The notes under the pieces are model-generated. The model was not told where the DNA came from. It made no database searches and saw nothing but the letters and a program-made list of their open reading frames with translations. Both the position numbers and the translations under genes were made by a program. A DNA stretch of 64,000 bases from Lolium rigidum (Eukaryota > Streptophyta > Magnoliopsida > Poales > Poaceae), in the NCBI RefSeq assembly GCF_022539505.1, contig NC_061508.1:343183484-343247483 (forward strand), given 5' to 3'. This document shows, one piece after another, positions 55,801-64,000 of the stretch. The first letter of the stretch is position 1; each line of letters begins with the position of its first letter.

Positions 55801-56742
55801 CTCCTTCGAAGAAAACCCCTGTCACTGTTAATTTTGTCGAAGATTCTGCGAATAAGACTTCGGCAGAAGATTTGAAAGAGCTTCAACAACAGCTCCAGTC
55901 TATGAAGAAGCAATCACTTATGTTTATGGAACAATCTCGGAAATCCTCTCAAAGGGAAAAAGTAGCACTCCGACAAGCTCAGGATGCTATAATCGAGAAA
56001 GATGCCGCCATTGCTGAAGCTGCTGCAGCTATGTCTCGAGAAAATTTCATGCTTGAACTGCTAACAGATGCTAGCTTGGATATGGCAGGTATGCTTCGGT
56101 ATCTTTGTCACACTTTATCTTTCTCTTTTACTTGTCTTCTTGTTGCCCGCTGATTTTATCGAAATAGGTGCCTTTTTGAATGCTGCTACGGAAGATGAAC
56201 GTGTTGAAGCTTGTTCTAATGCTCTTCTGAAGCTTGCACGTGATCATGGTTCAAATTTTTGGGGCACACCTGAACGGACTCGCCAAATCGTCAGATTTCA
56301 AGATCGTGCTCTTCAGGTCCGCGATTTTCTCGACTTTTGCACGAGGACCTTGTCTTTAGTTTACGGGACCATGTTTCCACGTAATAAGATGCCAGAGACG
56401 CTTCCTGCTCTGATGGAACAATTTCGAGATGCTCCTCGAATCCATGGATTTGTGCGAGCCCAATTAGCTGCTGGCGCGAGGTTCGCCATGATTATGATAA
56501 AAATCTGCTGTCCGAAATTAGATATGAGTCAAATTGTTCCGAAATGTCTGGCGAAGATGGCGAAGAGAAAAAGGAACTTCGGCAAATATGATGACATTGT
56601 GACTCCTGTTGCCGAAGATATGATGGATGAACTTCTTCGACTAGACGCTGAATTCTTCGTAAAAGGCAGTTATGCGGAACATAGTACTCGCGCCATAAAT
56701 AATGAACGTCTGACGATAGATAATATATTGGGTAGCTCTTGA
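52829..56742 (+). CDS. Antisense nine-exon gene of G7: putative gypsy-type transposon (Transposase_28-like) protein, 1043 aa predicted
   Basis: Exons by GT...AG sites: 52829-53505, 53566-53767, 53852-54171, 54257-54494, 54603-54675, 54760-55023, 55105-55544, 55746-56088, 56168-56742. They total 3132 nt, an exact multiple of three, with every junction in frame and one stop. Residues ~70-135 hold the family domain (GYRVSFVDHLIRGLSAPIHP, FLRGLLFVYGLELHHLTPNS). A low-complexity Pro/Ser/Glu-rich middle follows, then a coiled coil (exon 6, KLAEANKLADDLAQKLEQSE), a second coiled coil in exon 8, and a globular C-terminal part (FLNAATEDERVEACSNALLK). Such additional antisense ORFs are known in Tat-lineage elements, with unknown function. 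The donor of exon 1 (GTTGCA) gives only a 60-nt intron and is the weakest junction. Confidence 0.8.
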
Positions 56743-57216
56743 AGTTTTGTTGCTCCAAGGATTATATCTTGTGTGTAGTAAACATAATCTATATTGTAAA
56801 GTTACTATTTTTCTGTTTTTCAGTGCCAAGCCCCCGGGCGTTTTGATGGCGATATTTTTCTCTTGTTATAATGCGAGGGTGTCCCAGGGCAAGATAATTT
56901 ATATTTGTACACTATTTTTGCGGGTGCGAACCCTGAGCTTTTCTGTTGATTGCTATTTTGCGACGTAGTTTTATTTGGCGAGGTACTTTATACCAAAGCG
57001 AGATATATATATTGTATCTTCTGGGTGAGAGCCCCCGAGCTTGTCGAAAAGATATATAATTCCACTATCTTTATTATATTGAAGCACCGCGAGCCCGCCT
57101 CATTAAAAACCTTTCCTGGCCCCACTCGGTGCCCCGAAAAAGGAAAAGAGTGCGTATGAAAACTCGCGAGCGTTCCAGTACATTGTATGTTTACAGAGGA
57201 GACTATATTTTGGCAT
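56743..57216. other. Intergenic gap between convergent antisense gene and integrase
   Basis: 474 bases that serve as the 3' end of both transcripts. They contain aagcccccgggcg and gagcccccgagc strings resembling the polypurine core. No protein frame is supported. Confidence 0.55.
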
Positions 57217-58341
57217 CTACGCGTAGAAGCGCCTGAGCTGTGACACGTTCCAAGGATTTGGCTCAGCAATCCCCGTCTTCTTGTCCTTGAGTCTGTATGC
57301 TCCTCCTTCGATTACCTCTGTGACTATGTAAGGCCCAAGCCATGGTGACTCGAGTTTTTCATGACTTTTTTGATTTAGTCGCAAAACCAAGTCGCCAACT
57401 TGGAAAGACCTCGGTCGCAGTCGTCGACTATGGTAATTTTTCAGGTCCTGTTGATACTTGGCAACTCGTGACAGGACTTCATCTCGAGCTTCATCAAGTG
57501 CGTCGACATCATCTTCTAAGGCTTTTCTCGAAGTTTCTTCATCGTATTCTGTAACTCTTGGAGCATCATGTTCTATTTCTATCGGCAATACTGCTTCAGC
57601 TCCGTGGACCAGGAAAAATGGCGTCTCTCGCGTCGCTGTGTTTGGTGTTGTTCGAATACTCCACAACACACTTGGCAGATCCTCTGGCCAAGTATGTCGA
57701 GCTTTTTCCAATGGTCCCAACAGGCGCTTCTTGATACCATTGCAGATAATGCCGTTGGCCTTCTCGACTTGACCATTGGTCTGTGGATATGCGACAGACG
57801 CGAAACTCAGTTTGATGCCTACTTCTGCACAATATGCTTTGAACTCCTTGGAAGTAAAGTTACTGCCGTTGTCTGTGACGATGCTGTGAGGTACTCCAAA
57901 TCGAAAGACGATGCTTTTCACAAACTTGATTGCTGACGCGCCGTCCGGTGAATTTATCGGCTTTGCTTCTATCCATTTAGTAAATTTATCGACAGCAACG
58001 AGCATATACTCATATCCGCCTGGCGAAGCTTTGTGTAGTTTTCCCACCATATCGAGACCCCACTGAGCAAAGGGCCAAGACAATGGGATTGGCATCAGTT
58101 CTGCTGCCGGAGAATGAGGTTTGGCGGCGAATCTTTGACACGCGTCACAAGTTCGCACTATTTCCTTCGCGTCCTCGATTGCAGTTAACCAATAAAATCC
58201 CGCTCTGAAGACTTTAGCCGCGATAGCGCGGCTGCTTGCGTGATGCCCGCATATTCCTTCGTGCACATCTTTCAGGATGATCCGTCCTTCTTCGGGTGTG
58301 ACACATCTCTGTAGTACGCCCGAGATACTTCGCTTATACAA
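57217..58341 (-). CDS. G7 integrase (pol C-terminal part)
   Basis: 374 codons in one frame. The N-terminal HHCC zinc domain has H27, H33/34, C65 and C68 (HEGICGHHASS ... CDACQ). The core has the DDE triad D97 (WGLDMVG), D157 (VTDNGSNF) and E193 (GQVEKANG). The C-terminal part has the GPY/F-type region (LESPWLGPYIVTEVIEGGAY) and ends SQLRRFYA. The Met at 58341 is not a true start: the frame continues pol after a shift from the RT frame with 70 bases of overlap. All catalytic residues are present. It would insert element cDNA into the genome as part of the nuclear intasome. Confidence 0.9.
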   Translation of the reverse strand: MYKRSISGVLQRCVTPEEGRIILKDVHEGICGHHASSRAIAAKVFRAGFYWLTAIEDAKEIVRTCDACQRFAAKPHSPAAELMPIPLSWPFAQWGLDMVGKLHKASPGGYEYMLVAVDKFTKWIEAKPINSPDGASAIKFVKSIVFRFGVPHSIVTDNGSNFTSKEFKAYCAEVGIKLSFASVAYPQTNGQVEKANGIICNGIKKRLLGPLEKARHTWPEDLPSVLWSIRTTPNTATRETPFFLVHGAEAVLPIEIEHDAPRVTEYDEETSRKALEDDVDALDEARDEVLSRVAKYQQDLKNYHSRRLRPRSFQVGDLVLRLNQKSHEKLESPWLGPYIVTEVIEGGAYRLKDKKTGIAEPNPWNVSQLRRFYA

Positions 58342-60377
58342 ACCCCTTTTACCACAGTAAAAGCTTTAGATCGCCTAATGATTCGCCTTGCTTCAACTGG
58401 ATCGTCGGGTATTGTTTTTCTTAGGATGTATGATATGTATGCCTGCATCCATGGAATTTGTACCATCATGACTAGCTCCTGTTCCTCTTCTTCTTCTTCC
58501 AGTGATTTTTTGGTGACATCCGAAGGTTTCTCTTCCTTCTCCTTCTTTTTTGTTTTCATTGGCTTTGTTGATCTCTCACTTATTTCTTCCCAAAACACGC
58601 CTGAAGGGATCGCGAGACATTGTGACCTGATGTTTGCAAGGACGTCGGCTTCATCATTGCTCAATCTGCTGATGTGGTTGACCTCGCATCCATCAAACAA
58701 TTTTTCTAGCTCATTATACATCTCCTTGTATGCTATCATGCTCTCATTGACTGCATCACATTGGTTCATAACTTGCTGTGCTACCAACTGCGAGTCGCCG
58801 AAAATTTTCAGTCGGGTTGCACCGCAAGCCTTTGCCATCTTCATCCCGTGTATGAGAGCTTCATATTCTGCTTCATTGTTAGATGCGTTTGGGAACGTCA
58901 TCCGCAAGACATACTTCAGCTTGTCACCTTCAGGTGATACCAATATCACGCCTGCTCCAGCGCCTTCTAATCTTTTAGACCCGTCGAAGTTCATAGTCCA
59001 GGTTCTCGATAAATCTGGAGGTCCCGTATTTTGTAGCTCCATCCATTCTGCGATAAAGTCCGGTAGGACCTGCGATTTTATTGCCTTTCTTTTTTCATAC
59101 GTGATGTCCCGAGGATAAAGTTCTATTCCCCAAAGGGAGACACGACCCGTAGCTTCTGGGTTGTTCAATATATTTGACAGAGGAGCTTCATTGACCACTA
59201 TTATCGGGTGCGCCGAAAAATAGTGTCGCAATTTTCTTGCTGTCGTAAATACTCCATACGCCAGTTTCTGGTACTGAGGGTACCGCTGTTTTGACGGCGA
59301 TAGTACTTCACTGATGAAATATATCGGCCTCTGAACTCCATGGAGCTTTCCTTCTTCCTCTCTCTCGACTACCAAAACCGTGCTGACCACTTGGGGTGTG
59401 GCTGCAATGTATAGTAGGAGAGGTTCTTTCTCTTTAGGCGCTACCAAAATTGGTGGTGTCGAAATTGTGCGCTTGAGGTTCTCGAAGGCCCTATCTGTTT
59501 CCTCGTTCCATTGAAATTTCTCCCCTTGTTTGATCAATGCGTAGAATGGCAGCGCCTTTTCTCCTAGCCTGGCGACGAATCTGCTTAAAGCTGCGACTCG
59601 CCCCGTCAGCTGTTGTATTTCTTTCAACTTTGTTGGCTTCCTCATAGTTACGATGGCCTGTATTTTTTCGGGATTAGCTTCGATCCCTCTTGCTGATAAT
59701 AAGAATCCAAGAAGTTCTCCCGCAGGAACGCCAAAGGAGCACTTTGTCGGGTTCAACTTGAGGCAAAACTTGTCAAGGTTGTCGAAGGTTTCCTTCAAAT
59801 CTTCGATCAGTGTTGACCCCTTCTTTGATGTTATCACGACATCGTCGATGTAGACTTGTACATTTTTCCCAATCTGTGTTGCAAGGCACTTCTGCATCAT
59901 CCGCTGATATGTTGCTCCCGCGTTTTTCAAACCAAAGGGCATTGTTTTGTAACAAAACATGCCGTAAGGTGTTATGAACGCTGTTTTGGCCTCATCATCT
60001 TCTTTTAGTCTGATCTGGTTATAACCAGAGTATGCATCCAAGAAGGAAAGACGTTCGCATCCTGCCGTGGAGTCGATGATTTGATCGATCCTTGGGAGGG
60101 GAAAGTGATCCTTAGGACAATGTTTATTGAGACACGTAAAGTCGACGCACATGCGAAGGACTTTCGTGTGTTTCTTCGGCACCATCACTGGGTTAGCTAC
60201 CCATGTGGCTTCTGTAGATATCTCTTTGATAAAACCAGCATCCTTAAGTCGATCTATTTCTGATAACATAGCTTTGCGGTTTGGTTCCGAAAAACGTCGC
60301 AAGGGTTGTTTGATTGGTATCGCGAGAGGATCCAAGTTGAGGTGGTGCTCGGCAAGTTCCCTGGGTACTCCTAGCAT
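58272..60377 (-). CDS. G7 reverse transcriptase and dual RNase H (pol), broken at both ends
   Basis: 701 codons. RT: block with LSFLDAYSGYNQIRL (D114), TMPFGLKNAGATYQRMM, and the active site VYIDDVV (YIDD 176-179). A first RNase H follows at ~285-440 with LLYIAAT where the catalytic aspartate block belongs, so it looks degenerate. A second, archaeal-type RNase H (~460-590) keeps D465 (NFDGS), E502/E504 (NNEAEYEA), D528 (FGDSQ) and D578 (NDEAD). This combination is typical of Tat elements. Upstream, the reading frame continues (ALVKFLREEWKIFAWCPAD) to an in-frame TAG near 60440. Downstream it shifts out of frame near 58335 at an AAAAGGGGTTT run, before integrase. Confidence 0.9.
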   Translation of the reverse strand: MLGVPRELAEHHLNLDPLAIPIKQPLRRFSEPNRKAMLSEIDRLKDAGFIKEISTEATWVANPVMVPKKHTKVLRMCVDFTCLNKHCPKDHFPLPRIDQIIDSTAGCERLSFLDAYSGYNQIRLKEDDEAKTAFITPYGMFCYKTMPFGLKNAGATYQRMMQKCLATQIGKNVQVYIDDVVITSKKGSTLIEDLKETFDNLDKFCLKLNPTKCSFGVPAGELLGFLLSARGIEANPEKIQAIVTMRKPTKLKEIQQLTGRVAALSRFVARLGEKALPFYALIKQGEKFQWNEETDRAFENLKRTISTPPILVAPKEKEPLLLYIAATPQVVSTVLVVEREEEGKLHGVQRPIYFISEVLSPSKQRYPQYQKLAYGVFTTARKLRHYFSAHPIIVVNEAPLSNILNNPEATGRVSLWGIELYPRDITYEKRKAIKSQVLPDFIAEWMELQNTGPPDLSRTWTMNFDGSKRLEGAGAGVILVSPEGDKLKYVLRMTFPNASNNEAEYEALIHGMKMAKACGATRLKIFGDSQLVAQQVMNQCDAVNESMIAYKEMYNELEKLFDGCEVNHISRLSNDEADVLANIRSQCLAIPSGVFWEEISERSTKPMKTKKKEKEEKPSDVTKKSLEEEEEEQELVMMVQIPWMQAYISYILRKTIPDDPVEARRIIRRSKAFTVVKGVCISEVSRAYYRDVSHPKKDGSS

Positions 60378-60528
60378 GTCAGCTGGACACCATGCGAAGA
60401 TTTTCCACTCCTCACGGAGGAACTTGACGAGCGCGCTTTCCTATGTGAGGTCCATATTTGTTGCAATGGACGTCGTTTTCTTCGGGTCCGTCGGGTGGAT
60501 TTGCACTTCTTTTGAGTCCTTCGCTGTG

Positions 60529-61158
60529 TTAAAGGTTGGTTCCCCGAGCGCCCTCCCGTGTCCGGCAAAACATCATAATCAGTTTGCCTTGGCGCCATAT
60601 ATTCTCGCTTGCATCCCGAAGGTTTCGACAGTTGATGAAAATCTCTCGTCGCATTTGTCGCCTAATGCAAAGCTTCCTTTGACCGTGATTGGTCCTTTGG
60701 GTCCGGGTAACCTCCACAAGTAAATACGTATAATGAGGTACCGCCATAAACCTAGCATACGCCGGTCGTCCCAACAAAGCATGATATTGCGACGGGAAAT
60801 CCACAACTTCAAACTCCAATTTCTCTATCCCGTAATTTTCTCGGGTCCCAAACTGAACGTCGAGATTAATCTTGCCCAACGGATAACTTGGTTTCTCTGG
60901 CGTGATCCCGTGAAAACGTGTGTCAGTTGGTGCTAGATTTGCTAGGGATATGTTCATCTTCCTTAGTGTATCTGCGCACATAAGGTTTAAGCTGCTGCCG
61001 CCATCTATGAAAACTCTCGACACGTCGAAGCCAGCAATTACTGCGGGTAAAATAAGTGCGGATTGCCCGGGTCGAGGAACCTGCTGCGGGTGATCCGCAA
61101 TTGTGAAGCCGATATCCTGTCCCGACCAATTTAGGTAGTCGATCGTTGGTGGAGGCAT
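60529..61158 (-). pseudogene. G7 aspartic protease region of pol, frameshifted
   Basis: The protease block FIDGGSSLNLM has its catalytic D at residue 52. The second block is YHALLGRPAYARFMAVPHYT. After HYTYL the family sequence (GPKGPITVKGSFALGDKCDE) continues in another frame (60812-60579), so an indel lies near 60715. The last ~60 residues of this frame are therefore out of register. The protease processes gag-pol in the particle. Confidence 0.85.
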
Positions 61159-61470
61159 CTTTTCTCGCCATGAATACTTGCCGCGAAATTACTTTTCGCG
61201 CCCGTTAGATGGCCTAGCTTTCCGAATCATCAAAATCTGCGCCATTAGAATTGGGATCAACATACGGAGGTGGTTGTGGTGCTGCCGCTATTCTCGAGCT
61301 GGTGCCGATTCTCGTCTGTAATCGCGGGAGGAGGTGGGAGATGTATCTCGCTCCTTGGTCCCTGGTGATTTCTATTCATTGCTTGGGTATTTGCAATTCC
61401 TGCGGCTCGCAACATTGCCTGAAAGTTGCGGCAGTCTTTTTGGAGATGTCCTGATTGTCTCTTTCCGTTG

Positions 61471-63597
61471 TTATCGAGAAAAAAAGTGCATCTGACACGG
61501 TCCGTTCATCATCTCCTCGGGGGACACATAGGGTCTTTGAAACCTTGGTCCACTATTTTGCCTGTGACCTCGAGAATCACCTCTATTGTCGCCTTGTTGT
61601 TCATTACTTTTTTGGTAGTCATCTCGACTATTTCCTCCAGGATTTCCTCGGAAGCCAGCCGATATGTGGCCGGGAGCGTCGTTGTTGTAGAACTGGCGAG
61701 AAAATCGCCTTCTATTTTGAAAATTTCGACCGCGATCCTCTTCTGGCGACCTGTGTCGCTTGTTATATATTGCGTCTTCTCCATCTGCCCACTTGTTGGC
61801 TATCTCCATCAGTGCTGATATTGTCTTGGGGTTGGTTCTCCCTAAGTCCTCGACGAAATCTCCCCGTCGGATTCCTGCCACGAACGCGTCTATTGCTCTC
61901 TCGTCAGATATATCTTCTGCCGAGTTTTTAATAATGTTCCACCTCTCGTATATATTTTCTCATCGACTCGTCGTGTTTCCGTCGGCACGCCCTCAACTCT
62001 TCCAATGACGCAGGTTTCTTGCAGGTGGATCGGAAGTTTCTCACGAAAATATCTTCAAAACTATCCCAGACTGTCGATGGAACTCCGGGGAAAGTTTCTT
62101 TATCCAAGATCTCGCGGCACCACTCAGGTGGACTTGGATACTTTGCATGGCTGTTGCTCTGGTTCCTCCTACCAGCTTCACCATCTCGAGATAATCAACG
62201 AGCCAATCCTCGAGATCCGCGCACCGTCGGATTTTTTGAAATTCTCGGGTAACTTAAACCCTTTTGGTACTCGAGTTTTTCGGACTCGTCTCGTAAAGCA
62301 CGAAGCCTGCACGGATCTTCATCGGCGACTTCTGGTGAATGCCGATGTTCTCTTCTTTCTTGCCGCGCTCTGTCTACCCTTACTTGAGCCGCCGTATCTC
62401 TTGCCCCACTTGTTCTTGGTGGATCTTGCACTGCAGCAGTAGGTCGTGGACTATTTTGCCTTGCAGTTCCTTCGGGAGGTGTAGCTGTGAATGCTGTTCC
62501 CATGACTCCAACTCCAGCCATTGCCATATTGAACAATGCTTCTCTCGGGTCACCAGGGGGTGGTCTGGACGCGAGGATGTAAGCTTGCGTTGCCATGTAT
62601 CCTGCTTCGGCATTTTCGGGATGATATTTCCCCTTGTATCAATCGACATGAAAGACATGTCGAGATTTTGAATTATGTTGCCTCTCTCTCGCTCGTGTAT
62701 ATTTTGCAGCCGAGATATTGCCCTCCTCCGAGCTTCTCTGTGACTATCTCCTGAAGTTCCTGATTGTCGACTGAGCTCTGCTCGACGCCTGCTTGACGCG
62801 GATGCTGCCTCTTTTCTTCTATTCAGGGATGCTGTTTGTTTTTCCAACTCCCTACTCACACGAGCAAGTCTATATTGATAGGCTTGTAATTCCTCGGCAG
62901 TAGCTGTGGTGGTCATTGGTTCTGAACCATCAATGGCTCTTGCAGCCCTATCCCACGCTGCTTGCGGGAGTTGGACTTTTTCGCGAGGTGAGGTCCCGAC
63001 ATATTTGGTGCCTAAGCCTCTTCTGAGATCAGCGGGATCGACGTATGGGTTTTCCAAATCATCGAAAGCCTCTAACGTCTCTGGTTCTGCTCGGCTTGCC
63101 TCTTCAATTGCATACACTTGATGATATTTTGAGTATTGATTTTTGTCAGGATTGGTGACACCATCATAAAGATTGGTGAAGACCTTTCCGATGGCGGCAG
63201 ATTTGTCGATGAAGCTGTTGACGCTGTCGGAGTCGCTACTTATAAAGGAGTCTGCAGTCGACCCGAAGGATGTATCGCTGAAGATCTTGACAAACTTTTC
63301 GCTTGCCTTGGTGTCGATGAAACGTGGCGACGAAAACTCTTCATCACTTGTCGAAAAGTCAGAATCGATCGCTGAAAATTTCGACGAGATCGGAACTTCG
63401 AGACGATAAGATCCTTCCTTGTTGACGCTGAATCGGAATTCTCCAAACTTCATAACGATGGGCTCCTCCAGATACGCACATGCATCCAAACGGGAGGGCG
63501 GGTGAGGAATAAAATCGACTAGATCAGTTTTTTCCTGTTTACCTCGATCCATCGCATTGCTTGCTACCGACGAAGTCGACGATTCTGGACGTGCCAT
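61471..63597 (-). pseudogene. G7 gag, at least two frameshifts
   Basis: The start is MARPESSTSSVASNAMDRGK at 63597; the upstream Met at 63657 would overlap the LTR edge. The first frame runs to about 62600 with an Arg-rich, coiled-coil-like segment (LARVSRELEKQTASLNRRKE). The sense then moves to the 62596-62195 frame (MATQAYILASRPPPGDPREA). The retrotransposon-gag core (62200-61930) is spread over frames, and 61881-61471 carries its end (AGIRRGDFVEDL, KWADGEDAIYNKRHR) and a basic, Gly/Arg-rich tail. No zinc knuckle is visible in the remaining frame. Confidence 0.8.
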
Positions 63598-63626
63598 CGA
63601 GATCAGCTCCTTGCAACCTCTAGATC

Positions 63627-63643
63627 CCACAGACGGCGCCAAT
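63627..63643 (-). other. G7 primer binding site
   Basis: + cccacagacggcgccaa, on the element strand ttggcgccgtctgtggg, the common grass Gypsy primer site of the tggcgccgt type. It directly abuts the LTR at 63644. Confidence 0.85.
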
Positions 63644-64000
63644 TGACAAGGTATCAACTTGTCAATGCCTACAGATTGTAGACTAGGGTTTCGTTAGATG
63701 TAGAGGGCAAGTAGATCTCGAAGGTTTCAGCCGAAAAGTACTCGACGATGTAAAAACTAGGGTTTTAGAGACAATGATTTGATCCTTTCTGCGTCCCTCG
63801 ACTCCCCCTTATATAGGAGGTGGAGCCGAGGGTTTCGTATTGTACAAGTTTACAGAGTCCGGGTAGGTTTCTAACTCCTCCCGCAAGATTACAAATAATG
63901 CTTCCTATTACAACTCTAGCTTTCCTTAACAATATCTTGGGCTTCTGAACCTCCTTATTCTTCGGGTAGTGGGCCTTCAGAAAACCCCGGGTACCCTCAT
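63644..64000 (-). repeat. G7 5' LTR, partial (357 of ~386 bp in window)
   Basis: Matches 51035-51391 with about three C/T differences (tgatttgatcc, gagtccggg, gcttctgaa). Confidence 0.92.

Larger units (their letters stand above)
51035..64000 (-). mobile_element. G7: Tat-lineage Ty3/Gypsy retrotransposon with antisense gene, minus strand, right end outside window
   Basis: The 386-bp LTRs begin TGACAAGGTATCAACTTGTC on + at 51035 and 63644. On minus the order is gag, protease, RT, RNase H, second (archaeal-type) RNase H, integrase, then a long 3' region bearing a multi-exon gene on the opposite strand. The dual RNase H and antisense ORF mark the Tat lineage (Grande/RIRE2-like). About 13 kb is visible. 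The two LTRs differ at only about three positions in the 357 bases comparable here, so insertion looks recent. It lies within G6. Confidence 0.93.

Noticed and set aside
58378..59118. 246-codon plus-strand ORF
   Set aside because: Mirror frame of the strongly supported RT/RNase H coding strand.

Overview
The window is a repeat-dense stretch of a cool-season grass genome (Pooideae). Triticeae or a close Poeae relative fits best: BARE/Angela-type Copia LTR, tRNA-Asp-primed Gypsy LTRs opening TGATACGTC/TGATGACCC, a Tat-lineage Gypsy with an antisense gene, and a grass B-sister-like MADS-box locus. Species cannot be fixed from the sequence. I see no prokaryotic or organellar DNA, no CRISPR and no convincing tRNA or rRNA gene.

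Layout. 1-6748: minus-strand, coding-poor Gypsy element (G1) whose right LTR is split by a plus-strand Gypsy insertion (G2, from 3382) that runs into a 100-N assembly gap (5332-5431). 6749-6789: sliver of GC-rich host DNA. 6790-23624: array of three 3.7-kb LTRs and two internal regions of one minus-strand Gypsy family, flanked as a unit by one 5-bp duplication (CGGCG); LTR C carries a LINE (21293-22820). 23625-32098: least LTR-rich part, holding a TAGCA-rich stretch, a ~324-bp MITE split by two LINE-type insertions, remnants of low-copy DNA, the MADS-box gene (28901-30047), and a second LINE-like leader. 32099-41930: complete minus-strand Gypsy (G3, TSD GCGTG) with gag and protease but no RT or integrase, plus an Athila-ORF1-like gene. 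41931-51034: nested fragments: minus Gypsy G4, plus Gypsy 3' end G5, plus Copia LTR, minus Gypsy G6. 51035-64000: young Tat-lineage Gypsy (G7), minus strand, running off the right edge.

The most notable object is inside G7. Between integrase and the 3' LTR, on the opposite strand, lies a TATA-led, nine-exon gene (52829-56742). With canonical splice sites it gives one uninterrupted frame of 1043 codons containing a putative gypsy-type transposon (Transposase_28-like) domain and coiled coils. The sense gag, protease and pol of the same copy carry frameshifts and a stop although the LTRs look nearly identical.

The MADS-box gene is the only host-type gene I can support. It keeps a MADS exon, an I-region exon, short late K exons and a B-sister-like C-terminal exon, but the two exons that normally encode most of the K domain are missing from the intron where they should lie, and two splice junctions look defective. 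It is either a diverged K-poor gene or a decaying copy. Some frameshifts in the window may be consensus errors, since LTR pairs differ at short-motif indels.
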